A DNA stretch of 64,000 nt from NCBI RefSeq assembly GCF_018215265.2, contig NZ_CP136562.1, positions 2,170,001 through 2,234,000 of the forward strand. Reading direction: 5' to 3'. Both the position numbers and the translations under genes were made by a program. Source of the DNA: Paenarthrobacter sp. GOM3. Its GTDB lineage: Bacteria > Actinomycetota > Actinomycetes > Actinomycetales > Micrococcaceae. Below the pieces are notes generated by a model, which saw only the letters and a list, made by a program, of their open reading frames with translations, ran no database searches and was not told the origin of the DNA. Shown here in pieces: positions 41,026 through 48,389 of this stretch (the first letter of the stretch is position 1; every line of letters starts with the position of its first letter).

Positions 41026-41646
41026 CTATTCGAACCGCGAAGGATCCCCGGTTCCGCGACGCACGACTTCGGCAACGCCGCTGGAAAAGTCGATCACGGT
41101 AGTCGGTTCCGCTCCGGTGTCACCGGCGTCGATGACGGCGTCCACCTGGTTGTCCAGCCGTTCTTTGATCTCCCACCCTTGTGTCAGGGGTTCTTCCTGG
41201 TCGGGCAGGAGCAGCGTGCTGGATAACAGGGGTTCTCCCAGTTCGGCCAAAAGGGCCTGGACAACACGGTGGTCCGGGATGCGCACGCCCACAGTCTTTT
41301 TCTTCGGGTGCAGAAGCCGCTTGGGTACCTCACGGGTGGCCGGCAGGATGAAGGTGTAGCTGCCGGGGGTGACCGCCTTGATGCTCCTGAAGACGTCGTT
41401 ATCGAGCATCACGAACTGGCCCATCTGGGCAAAGTCCTTACACACCAGGGTGAAATGGTGTTTGTCGTCCAGGTGCCGAATCGACCTGATGCGGTCCAGC
41501 GCTTCCCTGTTGCCGATCTGGGCGCCCAACGCGTAGCAGGAGTCGGTGGGGTAGGCGATCAGCCCGCCGTCCTGCAGCATTTTGACCACTTGGCCGATGG
41601 CGCGTGGTTGGGGATCTTCCGGGTGCACGTCAAAGAATCTGGCCAT
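41026..41646 (-). CDS. Sua5/YciO/YrdC-family protein (L-threonylcarbamoyladenylate synthase-like)
   Basis: The 206-residue protein has the YrdC fold with GGLIAYPTDSCYALGAQI near the start, KHHFTLVCKDFAQMGQFV, ILPATREVPKRLLHPKKKTVGVRIPDH and a C-terminal PTTVIDFSSG. It resembles YciO more than TsaC (Sua5 would be longer), so whether it makes threonylcarbamoyl-AMP for tRNA t6A is uncertain. TAGGCT lies 6 nt before the ATG, implying a leaderless mRNA. It is convergent with the LigD-type gene. Confidence 0.88.
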   Translation of the reverse strand: MARFFDVHPEDPQPRAIGQVVKMLQDGGLIAYPTDSCYALGAQIGNREALDRIRSIRHLDDKHHFTLVCKDFAQMGQFVMLDNDVFRSIKAVTPGSYTFILPATREVPKRLLHPKKKTVGVRIPDHRVVQALLAELGEPLLSSTLLLPDQEEPLTQGWEIKERLDNQVDAVIDAGDTGAEPTTVIDFSSGVAEVVRRGTGDPSRFE

Positions 41647-41652
41647 GGGAAG

Positions 41653-41658
41653 AGCCTA
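41653..41658 (-). promoter_or_regulatory. Probable -10 element (leaderless) for the YciO/Sua5-type gene
   Basis: TAGGCT on the minus strand ends 6 nt before the ATG at 41646. Confidence 0.5.
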
Positions 41659-41666
41659 CGACAAAG

Positions 41667-42530
41667 CTAGGACAGGACGTCCTTGTTTGAGAATTTTGCG
41701 TAGGCCAGCGCGCCGCACACGGCTATGTACCCGGCCTGCAGCAACGCGTTCGCACCGAACGATGTCCAGTCGATCGGCTGGCGGAGCAGATCCGCGAACC
41801 CCAGCCAGTGGTGGCTGAACAGCCACGGGTGCAGCCAGTCCAGTTGCGGAAGGTTATCCAGCACCTGTGAGACGACAGAGAGGACAATGGTGGCGGCCAT
41901 GGCGCCCACCGGCACGTCCGTAAAGGTGGAAATCAGTAGCCCTATCGCGGCCAGCCCCAACAGCGACACTGTGATGTAGCCCGCAACCAGAAGGGACCGC
42001 AGGACCGATTCGCCCACGCTGATGGTGTCGCCGGAGAGGAGCGTCACGGGTCCCACAGGAAAAAGTACGACGCCGGCCAGGGCACCGGACGCTGCCACGG
42101 TCACCGTCGCGGCGATACAGAAAGCGACGGTCCCTGCATACTTGACCAGCAGGAGCCTGACGCGGCCTGCAGGTGCAATCAACAGGTAGCGCAGGGTCCC
42201 CATGTTGGCTTCGCCGGCTATGGTGTCCCCAGCCACCACGCCTATGGTCAGGGGCAGGAACAGCGGTACGCAAACCACCAGGGCGGTCACGGCCACGAAC
42301 AGCCCGTTCTGGGTGATGCGGTCTAGGAACAGCGGCCCCCGGCCTGGGGCGACTGGTCGGGACGACAATTTGACGGCCAACGCGATGAGAAGGGGTACGG
42401 CGGCGAGGGCCAGCAGCATGGCCCAGGTGCGGAGGCGGCGGAACAGCACCGACAACTCGGAGCCAAGAAGGGACCAGCCAACCGCGGGCCGCGCCCCCGG
42501 ACTTGAATGCGTGGTGGTATCAGCCGACAA
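41667..42530 (-). CDS. ABC transporter permease (ABC-2 type)
   Basis: The 287-residue membrane protein has six predicted segments and a large loop after the first, with GVVAGDTIAGEANMGTLRYLLIAPAGR, the hallmark of ABC-2 (NatB-type) exporters. It pairs with the ATPase gene upstream, overlapping it by 11 bp, and with a LolA-like protein further upstream. Substrate unknown; the GAASR-type architecture without a lipid or drug signature does not narrow it. Confidence 0.9.
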   Translation of the reverse strand: MSADTTTHSSPGARPAVGWSLLGSELSVLFRRLRTWAMLLALAAVPLLIALAVKLSSRPVAPGRGPLFLDRITQNGLFVAVTALVVCVPLFLPLTIGVVAGDTIAGEANMGTLRYLLIAPAGRVRLLLVKYAGTVAFCIAATVTVAASGALAGVVLFPVGPVTLLSGDTISVGESVLRSLLVAGYITVSLLGLAAIGLLISTFTDVPVGAMAATIVLSVVSQVLDNLPQLDWLHPWLFSHHWLGFADLLRQPIDWTSFGANALLQAGYIAVCGALAYAKFSNKDVLS

Positions 42531-43512
42531 CGTCGAACCCCTCTCCGGTCAGGGACACGAACCGGTCTTCCAGGCTCGAGTCTTCAACGGCGAAACGCCG
42601 AACCCGGACGCCGTCGGCAACCAGCGCCGCCACGATCACCTCGGGTGCCGGCCCGTCCAGTCCACCGTCCAGCACTGCCCTTGCCTCGTGTGGCCCTGCC
42701 GCACCCGGTAAGGCGGGGACCAGGCCAAGGCGCGCCAGGACGCTCGCGGCCCGTTCGGCGTCGGGCGTTTCAACCACCACCTGCCGCTGGCCCGAGGACC
42801 CCAATTCCTCCAGCGGTCCTTGGGCGACGAGGCGCCCGGCGCTCATCACACCCACGTGGGTGCACATTTGTTCCACCTCGGCCAGCAGATGGCTGGAAAC
42901 AAACACCGTGGTCCCGCCCGCGGCGAGGGAACGCACCAAGCTGCGGACCTCACGGGTGCCCTGGGGGTCCAGTCCGTTGGTGGGTTCGTCAAGGACCAGC
43001 AGCTCCCGCGGCCTGAGCAGCGCGTTCGCCAAGCCCAGGCGTTGCTTCATGCCCAACGAATAGGCGCGGACCTTCTTGCCGGCAGCGTGGCTGAGCCCGA
43101 CTCGGTCAAGTGCGTCCGCGACGCGCTGGCGCCGTGTCGCCGACGAGGCGTGGCGGTCAGCGGAATCGAGGCGCATGAGGTTTCCCGAGCCGGAGAGGAA
43201 AGGGTAGAAGCCCGGCCCTTCCACCAAGGCGCCGACGTCCGGGAGGACGGCTGCCAGCGCCGCCGGCATGGACTGGCCCAAGACCCGGATGTCGCCGCTC
43301 GTGGCGGAGGCGAGTCCCAGCAGCACCCGGATGGTGGTGGTCTTTCCCGACCCGTTGGGTCCAAGGAAACCGAACACGGCTCCGCGCGGTACAGCGAGGT
43401 CTATGCCGTCCACAGCGGAGCGGTGCCCAAAGCGTTTGACCAGCCCAGAGGTCTCAATGGCCAGCCCCGCAGGGACCGCGGTCCCGTGTTGCTCGGGTGC
43501 GGGCCCCTTCAC
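42520..43512 (-). CDS. ABC transporter ATP-binding protein
   Basis: The 330-residue ATPase has Walker A GPNGSGKTTTIRVLLG, a signature region YSLGMKQRLGLANALLRP, Walker B LLVLDEPTNGLDPQG and the H-loop SSHLLAEVEQM, plus a C-terminal domain typical of CcmA/NatA-type exporters. The start is GTG at 43512, overlapping the stop of the LolA-like gene as GTGA; a longer reading runs back through that gene. Genes for the LolA-like protein, the ATPase and the permease overlap and should be one operon. Confidence 0.9.
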   Translation of the reverse strand: MKGPAPEQHGTAVPAGLAIETSGLVKRFGHRSAVDGIDLAVPRGAVFGFLGPNGSGKTTTIRVLLGLASATSGDIRVLGQSMPAALAAVLPDVGALVEGPGFYPFLSGSGNLMRLDSADRHASSATRRQRVADALDRVGLSHAAGKKVRAYSLGMKQRLGLANALLRPRELLVLDEPTNGLDPQGTREVRSLVRSLAAGGTTVFVSSHLLAEVEQMCTHVGVMSAGRLVAQGPLEELGSSGQRQVVVETPDAERAASVLARLGLVPALPGAAGPHEARAVLDGGLDGPAPEVIVAALVADGVRVRRFAVEDSSLEDRFVSLTGEGFDVVG

Positions 43513-44579
43513 TGCGCGGCAGCGGCTGACTGGAGCCGCTCCAATGGCACCAGCCCGGCAAGGACGCGGCCGTCGTCGAGAATCAGGACGCTCACCAGCG
43601 AAGAGGTCAACGCCCGGCCTCCGGAAACGGCTTGCAGAACCTGGGAGAGCTGGGGGTTGGAGGTAAGTCCGGCGGGCACGGCAGCGGCAGGCAGGATGAC
43701 AATCGATTCCCACCCGTCGCCGGTAACCATGGCGCCGTGCCGCGATGGTGCTTGAGCCGTAGCGTCGGGCACCGGGATGGGCTGCGCGGGGAGTGCCTTT
43801 TCAGTGACGGTGGCACCGGCTGGAGGACTGAACTGGAACAGGCCGGGATCCGGCGCAGAAAGGTTCAGTTCAGTGAAGGCGAGGGAGTAGGCAGGTTCGG
43901 CTTGGTTCTTCGCCTGGATGTGGACTCCCAGCGGGAAGCCGGTTTCGGAGTCGACGTCGATGGACACCGAGGCCACCAGGGTGCCGGAGCCGTTCGGGGC
44001 CAGGTTCAGCCGGTACGCACTACGGCCGGCAACCGATGAAGCCTCTCCCACTGTTACCTCTGTTCCGGCATCAAGAGCAGCAAGGAACCGGCTAACCAGT
44101 GCCTCGGGCGTGGGCATGGCCCGCTTGCTTGGCAGCGTTTCCGTGGGGCCGCCGACATCCGGGGCCTGGAGATGGGTGGCACTGTCGTCCGCTGAGTTGT
44201 AGAACCAAGCATCCTTGCCATTGACGATGAGGTCGCGCTCAGCCATGGTGTCCATGATTTGCAGGCGCGCCTTGGTTGCGTCGCCGACGAAGACGCGCGC
44301 AGTGTGGGTGTCCGTCAGGAATTCCAGCGCGGAGGCAGCCCCGGAAGTGACGCCGGGACCTGATGAGGGAAGTGCCGGAAGCCCCAGCTCCGCAGTCTGT
44401 CCGAGTGTGCCGGAGAACGAACGCACTTGCGTGCGCGCAATCATGGCGAGGACCTCATCGGCTGTCTTCGGCGGGAGCGACACGGTGGCGCCCGCCTGGA
44501 CCGAACCGGTGAGCACTGCAAGGACCAGGGCAAGGGGGATCAGGAGAGCCGGCAGCCACCGCCGCTTGGCCCGCGTCAT
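43509..44579 (-). CDS. LolA/RseB-like exported protein linked to an ABC exporter
   Basis: The 356-residue protein starts with a Sec signal or anchor (KRRWLPALLIPLALVLAVLTGSVQAGA). The rest matches the LolA/LppX/RseB beta-sheet fold pattern: an initial helix TADEVLAMIARTQVRSFSGTL, VNGKDAWFYNSADDSATHL and SVSIDVDSETGFPLGVHI, with AFTELNLSAPDPGLFQFSPPAGATV. A C-terminal extension of about 90 residues contains a second small domain. LolA-fold proteins carry lipids or sense them. Coupling to an ABC exporter by overlapping genes suggests it helps hand over or sense an exported lipophilic substrate; that is inference. The ATG at 44579 was chosen over a GTG 18 nt upstream. Confidence 0.8.
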   Translation of the reverse strand: MTRAKRRWLPALLIPLALVLAVLTGSVQAGATVSLPPKTADEVLAMIARTQVRSFSGTLGQTAELGLPALPSSGPGVTSGAASALEFLTDTHTARVFVGDATKARLQIMDTMAERDLIVNGKDAWFYNSADDSATHLQAPDVGGPTETLPSKRAMPTPEALVSRFLAALDAGTEVTVGEASSVAGRSAYRLNLAPNGSGTLVASVSIDVDSETGFPLGVHIQAKNQAEPAYSLAFTELNLSAPDPGLFQFSPPAGATVTEKALPAQPIPVPDATAQAPSRHGAMVTGDGWESIVILPAAAVPAGLTSNPQLSQVLQAVSGGRALTSSLVSVLILDDGRVLAGLVPLERLQSAAAAQ

Positions 44580-44619
44580 CGCTACCGACCACCGCACGTG
44601 AAAGGCATGGATTAAGACT

Positions 44620-44646
44620 ACTCCGGTTCCGGCCCGGAACCGGAGT
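44620..44646 (-). terminator. Perfect 12-bp stem-loop terminator after the BadF-type kinase
   Basis: ACTCCGGTTCCG and its exact complement flank a 3-nt loop, 20 nt past the kinase stop; the minus-strand trailer AGTCTTAAT is mildly T-rich. It separates the kinase from the LolA-ABC operon. Confidence 0.8.
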
Positions 44647-44665
44647 GGTCAGTCAGAAGCGGGAG

Positions 44666-45574
44666 CTAGTTTCGGATCAGCTGGCGTGCCAGTTCCACCG
44701 CACCATGAACCGGGGCCTGCGTCAGGATCCTGACGGAAGACGGGTCCTCGAGTGAAACTTTCCGGGCCACGGCGCCGGCAAGTCGGCTCTGGTTCACCAG
44801 CAGGCCCCCGGCCATGACAAGCGGCAGGTCCAAACCCAGTTCGCCCAGTACTTGGCGGGCCAGCGTTGCCAAGGAATGTGCGGCCTCAGCCTGGATCCGA
44901 ACGGCTGCGGGATCTCCCTCTGACGCGAACTCCAGGACGAGCGGGGCCAGGCTGGCCCAGTGATCCGGTTCCGGTTTCGCATAGAAAAAGTCCATGAGCT
45001 GCAGGGCGTCGGCGCTGGCGGTCGCCTCCATCAGTGCTCGAACCAGGATTCCAGGCTCCAATCCGGCATAGTGCTCACGGAGGGCTTCCCGGACGGCGTC
45101 CCGCACCACCGAGTAGCCGCTGCCCTCATCGCCCAACAAGTAGCCATACCCGCCGCTTCGGGCTTCCCGTCCGTCAGCATTGCGGCCCCAGGCTACCGAA
45201 CCGGTGCCCGCGACCAGCACGGCTCCGGCGTCGAGGCCTGCAGCTGCGAGGACAATCCGGGTGTCGTGGACTACCTCGACCTTGGCGCCGGGGAAGTGTT
45301 CCATGAGGAGTGCGGACAGGACGGCACGGCTCGCGGGTGTGTCTGCGCCGGCGGCACCAGCGCAAACGGCTTGGACTCCGCGGCCCACACTTGCGGCAAT
45401 CCGCCGTAGGACCGCGTCAGCGCCTTGGTGGCCGACGGACGACAAGTTTGCGCTGCTCTCAGTGATTTCGTCGGCGGCGCTCCCCGGCGAACCGCTGAGC
45501 TTCTGCGCCTCATCCGAGCGGACGGCGTGGGTCTTGGACCCGCCGATGTGGAGGCCCAGGACTGCCGGCGTCAC
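44666..45574 (-). CDS. BadF/BadG-family ATPase, N-acetylglucosamine kinase-like
   Basis: The 302-residue ASKHA-fold protein looks like an N-acetylglucosamine kinase: LHIGGSKTHAV, GVQAVCAGAAGADTP, VVHDTRIVLAAAG, LVAGTGSVAWG and GYGYLLGDEGSGY, then a C-terminal MAGGLL motif. The phosphate-1 motif normally reads DIGGTKT or DxGGSKT; here residue 9 is His (CAC) where Asp (GAC) is expected, which may weaken or abolish kinase activity. The GTG at 45574 is the family-like start; an ATG 108 nt upstream would add an unusual Arg-rich extension. The gene is divergent from a GntR/UTRA regulator with two dre-like sites between them, matching amino-sugar control. Confidence 0.8.
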   Translation of the reverse strand: MTPAVLGLHIGGSKTHAVRSDEAQKLSGSPGSAADEITESSANLSSVGHQGADAVLRRIAASVGRGVQAVCAGAAGADTPASRAVLSALLMEHFPGAKVEVVHDTRIVLAAAGLDAGAVLVAGTGSVAWGRNADGREARSGGYGYLLGDEGSGYSVVRDAVREALREHYAGLEPGILVRALMEATASADALQLMDFFYAKPEPDHWASLAPLVLEFASEGDPAAVRIQAEAAHSLATLARQVLGELGLDLPLVMAGGLLVNQSRLAGAVARKVSLEDPSSVRILTQAPVHGAVELARQLIRN

Positions 45575-45745
45575 CGGAGGACCGCCGATGCTTCGGTCCC
45601 GGCCTGGCCGGTGGCGCGGACCAAGGGCCCGGTCCGCTGCGCTCCGTCCCTCCTCGAGTTCCCGTTTTCCTTCAACTGGCATCCCTTCGGTTCAGGTGCG
45701 GACTGTCTGTGCGAAGGTAGGGGAGTGCCCCTGGCTCGCCGCAGT

Positions 45746-45757
45746 TGGTTGAAACCA
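45746..45757. promoter_or_regulatory. dre-like operator 1 (DasR-type)
   Basis: TGGTTGAAACCA is a perfect 5-bp-arm palindrome matching the TGGTCTAGACCA core of Streptomyces DasR sites at 9 of 12 bases. It lies in the divergent interval between the kinase and the GntR regulator. Confidence 0.5.
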
Positions 45758-45768
45758 GCAGTCCTAAG

Positions 45769-45784
45769 ATTGGCATAGACCAAT
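45769..45784. promoter_or_regulatory. dre-like operator 2 (DasR-type)
   Basis: ATTGGCATAGACCAAT matches 12 of 16 bases of the DasR consensus and is a palindrome with 5-bp arms. It is 25 bp from site 1 and upstream of the regulator's -10 hexamer. Confidence 0.6.
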
Positions 45785-45799
45785 CGAGCTGTCTACAAG

Positions 45800-45805
45800 T
45801 AGGAT
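45800..45805 (+). promoter_or_regulatory. Probable -10 element (leaderless) for the GntR regulator
   Basis: TAGGAT ends 7 nt before the ATG at 45813, so that ATG rather than the one at 45804 (which overlaps the hexamer) is the likely start. Confidence 0.5.
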
Positions 45806-45812
45806 GTCCAAC

Positions 45813-46535
45813 ATGTCACCAGAAGCTGCACCTGCGGCGCCGAAGTACTACCTCCTCAAAACCGAGGTCTTGGCACTCATCGCTGGACTGCAGCCCGGCA
45901 CTCTCATCCCCACCGAGCGGGCACTGGCAGAAAAGTACTCAACCTCCCGCACCACGGTCCGGCAGGCGATCAGTGAGCTCGTGGCGGAAGGCAGGCTGGG
46001 CAGGATCCAAGGGCACGGAACGTTCGTTGCGCCCCCCAAAGTGACACACGTCCGGCAATTGACGTCCTTCTCCGATGACGCCCGCACGCAGGGTCTTAGG
46101 CCGGACTCCACCTTGATCGCCCTCGACGTCTTGAAAGCGGACAGCGTAGTCTCGGCACACTTGGGCCTGGACGAAGGCGCGCAGGTAACGCGGTTGGAGC
46201 GGATCCGACTGATCGAGGGCGAGCCGCTGGCCCATGAAGTCGCTTGGCTGCCAGGCAAGCTGGCACGCTTCAAGTCGAACCTGACCAAAGCCGGTTCGCT
46301 GTATGCGGTCCTCGCAGACGTCTACGGGATCCGGGTCGCGGACGTAGAAGACACCGTGGAGACTGCGTTGGCCGGTCCCGGGGATGTCCAACTCCTCGGA
46401 ATCGAGATGGGCGCTCCGCTGCTGGTGGTCCACAGACTGGCCAGATCCGCCACCGGCGTTCCGGTCGAATGGACCCGCAGCACTTTTCGTGGGGACCGGT
46501 TCCGGTTCGTTTCACGCGTGAAATCAGGCGAGTAG
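45813..46535 (+). CDS. GntR/UTRA-family regulator (DasR-like)
   Basis: The 240-residue protein has an N-terminal winged helix-turn-helix (LIPTERALAEKYSTSRTTVRQAISELVAEGRLGRIQGHGTFVA, about residues 32-75) and a C-terminal UTRA ligand domain (LTSFSDDARTQGLRPDSTLIALDV to FRGDRFRFVSRV). This is the DasR/NagR type that binds glucosamine-6-phosphate or N-acetylglucosamine-6-phosphate. The start at 45813 follows a TAGGAT -10 by 7 nt. It is divergent from the amino-sugar-kinase-like gene and is followed, after 1 nt, by an IclR regulator. Confidence 0.88.
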   Translation: MSPEAAPAAPKYYLLKTEVLALIAGLQPGTLIPTERALAEKYSTSRTTVRQAISELVAEGRLGRIQGHGTFVAPPKVTHVRQLTSFSDDARTQGLRPDSTLIALDVLKADSVVSAHLGLDEGAQVTRLERIRLIEGEPLAHEVAWLPGKLARFKSNLTKAGSLYAVLADVYGIRVADVEDTVETALAGPGDVQLLGIEMGAPLLVVHRLARSATGVPVEWTRSTFRGDRFRFVSRVKSGE

Positions 46536-46536
46536 C

Positions 46537-47331
46537 ATGGCCAACTCGACGTCGGGCGAGTCCGTCATCCGTCGCGTCGTGAGGTTGGTGGGAGCTTTTG
46601 ATGACTCCCACCGCACCATGAGCGTCGCCACTTTGGCCCGCCGCTCCGGGCTCCCGGTCACCACGACATACCGCCTGGTGGACGAGATGCTTGCCGAGGG
46701 CCTGCTTGAACGGGAAGCCAATGCCGAGGTCCGCGTCGGCATACGGCTCTGGGAGCTCGTCTCCAGGAGTTCCCGGATGGTTGGCTTGCGGGAAGCCGCG
46801 CTGCCGTTCATGGAAGACGTCCAGTCCGTGGTCCAGCACTCGACCACACTGGGGATCCTGGACTCCGACGAGGTCCTGTACATCGAGCGGATCGGCTCCA
46901 GGGATTCGATGGTGGACATCACCAAGGTTGCCGGCCGGCTCCCCGTGCACGGCACCTCCTCCGGGCTCGTCCTGCTGGCATACTCGCCGGCCGCCTACCA
47001 GGACCTCTTCCTGTCCCGGACGCTGGAGAAGTTCACCGATGCCACGCTGACCAACCCAGCCGAACTGCGCCGTCATCTGGCAGCCATCCGCCAGCGGGGA
47101 TTCGCATCCATGCCTGGAATCATCGTGCCGGAGTCGAGCGGAATCGCCGTGCCGGTGTTTGGCCGCACGAACACGGTCGTGGCCGCCTTGAGCGTCGTGG
47201 TGCCCAGGAATGAAGAAAACGCGGCCGTCCGGGCGCCCGTGTTGATGACCGCGGCGCGGGGCATTTCGCGTGCCTTGGGGTGGCGTGGGGAACTCAAGGG
47301 CGCGCTTCGCCAAAGCAACGGCAACATCTGA
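46537..47331 (+). CDS. IclR-family transcriptional regulator
   Basis: The 264-residue protein has an N-terminal IclR winged helix (SVIRRVVRLVGAFDDSHRTMSVATLARRSGLPVTTTYRLVDEML) and a C-terminal IclR effector domain with HGTSSGLVLLAY and MPGIIVPESSGIAVPVF. The ATG begins 1 nt after the GntR stop, so both are probably made from one message. The catabolic operon starting at 47559 on the same strand is its likeliest target, since IclR proteins commonly control aromatic or alicyclic acid breakdown. Confidence 0.9.
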   Translation: MANSTSGESVIRRVVRLVGAFDDSHRTMSVATLARRSGLPVTTTYRLVDEMLAEGLLEREANAEVRVGIRLWELVSRSSRMVGLREAALPFMEDVQSVVQHSTTLGILDSDEVLYIERIGSRDSMVDITKVAGRLPVHGTSSGLVLLAYSPAAYQDLFLSRTLEKFTDATLTNPAELRRHLAAIRQRGFASMPGIIVPESSGIAVPVFGRTNTVVAALSVVVPRNEENAAVRAPVLMTAARGISRALGWRGELKGALRQSNGNI

Positions 47332-47434
47332 TTTCCGTTCATCGGTAACGCTGTGGCCCCACTCACAAGCCCGCTGGCAAAGTTGAGCACACAGCAGGGC
47401 ACTGCGGATCGGACCACCGTCCAGCGTCATACAC

Positions 47435-47450
47435 GAGGGCACTAACCCTC
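47435..47450 (+). terminator. Possible weak hairpin between IclR and the SDR operon
   Basis: GAGGG-CACTAA-CCCTC is a 5-bp hairpin about 100 nt after the IclR stop, with no T run. The 227-nt interval holds no gene; a GGCCC-CTC-GGGCC hairpin follows at 47477-47489. Confidence 0.25.
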
Positions 47451-47558
47451 AAGGCACTTCGCCCCAGTACACAAACGGCCCCTCGGGCCCTCTTCCGTGC
47501 TGCCCTGCGCCGTAGTGATGTTTGAACGCCGCAATGCCGCGGCAGGAGGAGTTTGGTC

Positions 47559-48344
47559 ATGGAGTCAGCAATACAGGAAAAGTCCCCCCAGGCGTCCCAG
47601 CGCGTGGCCGGGAAAGTGGCTGTGGTCACCGGCGGCAGGGGAGACCTGGGGAGCGCAACCGCCCGGTTGTTGGCTGAGAATGGGGCAACGGTGGCATCCT
47701 TGGACCGCGCCGGGGCACCAGCCGGAGGCAGCCACCCCGGCATCACCGAATACGACGTCGATGTCACCGATGAGTCCAGCGTGGCGCTGACCATCGGGAG
47801 ACTCAGCGAAGAGCTCGGCACTCCTGACATCCTGGTCAACGCGGCTGGCATTATCGGTGTCGCCGGAGCAAGCCACACCGCCTCCATGGATGACTTCGAT
47901 GCGATCTTTGACGTCAACGTCAAAGGGGTCTGGCTCATGACCAAGTACGTGGTTCCCGGCATGATCACCAAGCAGTCCGGGAGCATCATCAACTTTTCGT
48001 CCATCCACGGACTCACCGGTGGACGCAACGTGCCGCTCTACCACGCCACCAAGGGCGCCGTCCGGTTGCTGAGCAAGTCCGATGCCGCCACCTACGGAGT
48101 CCACGGCGTTCGGGTGAACTCCATCCACCCCGGTTCCATGAACACCAGGATGAGCCGCCGGTCAGCGGAACAGTCCGAGATCGGGGCAGAGGCCTATTAC
48201 CGGCAACTCGTGGGGAGCAACCCGCTCCCCAGGCAGGGTGAACCGGACGAAATAGCCTACGGCGTGCTCTACCTCGCCTCCGATGAGTCCCGATTCACCA
48301 CGGGGTCCGAACTGGTGATCGACGGCGGCTACACCGCCGTCTGA
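47559..48344 (+). CDS. SDR-family NAD(P)-dependent oxidoreductase
   Basis: This is a 261-residue classical short-chain dehydrogenase: VAVVTGGRGDLGSATARLL (cofactor motif), ILVNAAGIIG (NAG), SIINFSSIHG (catalytic Ser), YHATKGAVRLLSKS (YxxxK) and HPGSMNT. The C-terminal GSELVIDGGYTAV is standard. It oxidises or reduces an alcohol/ketone; substrate unknown. GGAGGA precedes the ATG at 47559 by 8 nt. It is the first gene of a plus-strand operon with a flavoprotein dehydrogenase, a Dabb protein and a transporter. Confidence 0.92.
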   Translation: MESAIQEKSPQASQRVAGKVAVVTGGRGDLGSATARLLAENGATVASLDRAGAPAGGSHPGITEYDVDVTDESSVALTIGRLSEELGTPDILVNAAGIIGVAGASHTASMDDFDAIFDVNVKGVWLMTKYVVPGMITKQSGSIINFSSIHGLTGGRNVPLYHATKGAVRLLSKSDAATYGVHGVRVNSIHPGSMNTRMSRRSAEQSEIGAEAYYRQLVGSNPLPRQGEPDEIAYGVLYLASDESRFTTGSELVIDGGYTAV

Positions 48345-48389
48345 CCCCCCGATATCCGCAAGCTATTCCCTTTCCTGAAAGGCTCTTCC

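Noticed and set aside
47477..47489. GGCCC-CTC-GGGCC hairpin as a terminator or riboswitch
   Set aside because: The stem is only 5 bp, far from the upstream stop, with no T tract or conserved structure; chance in GC-rich DNA.
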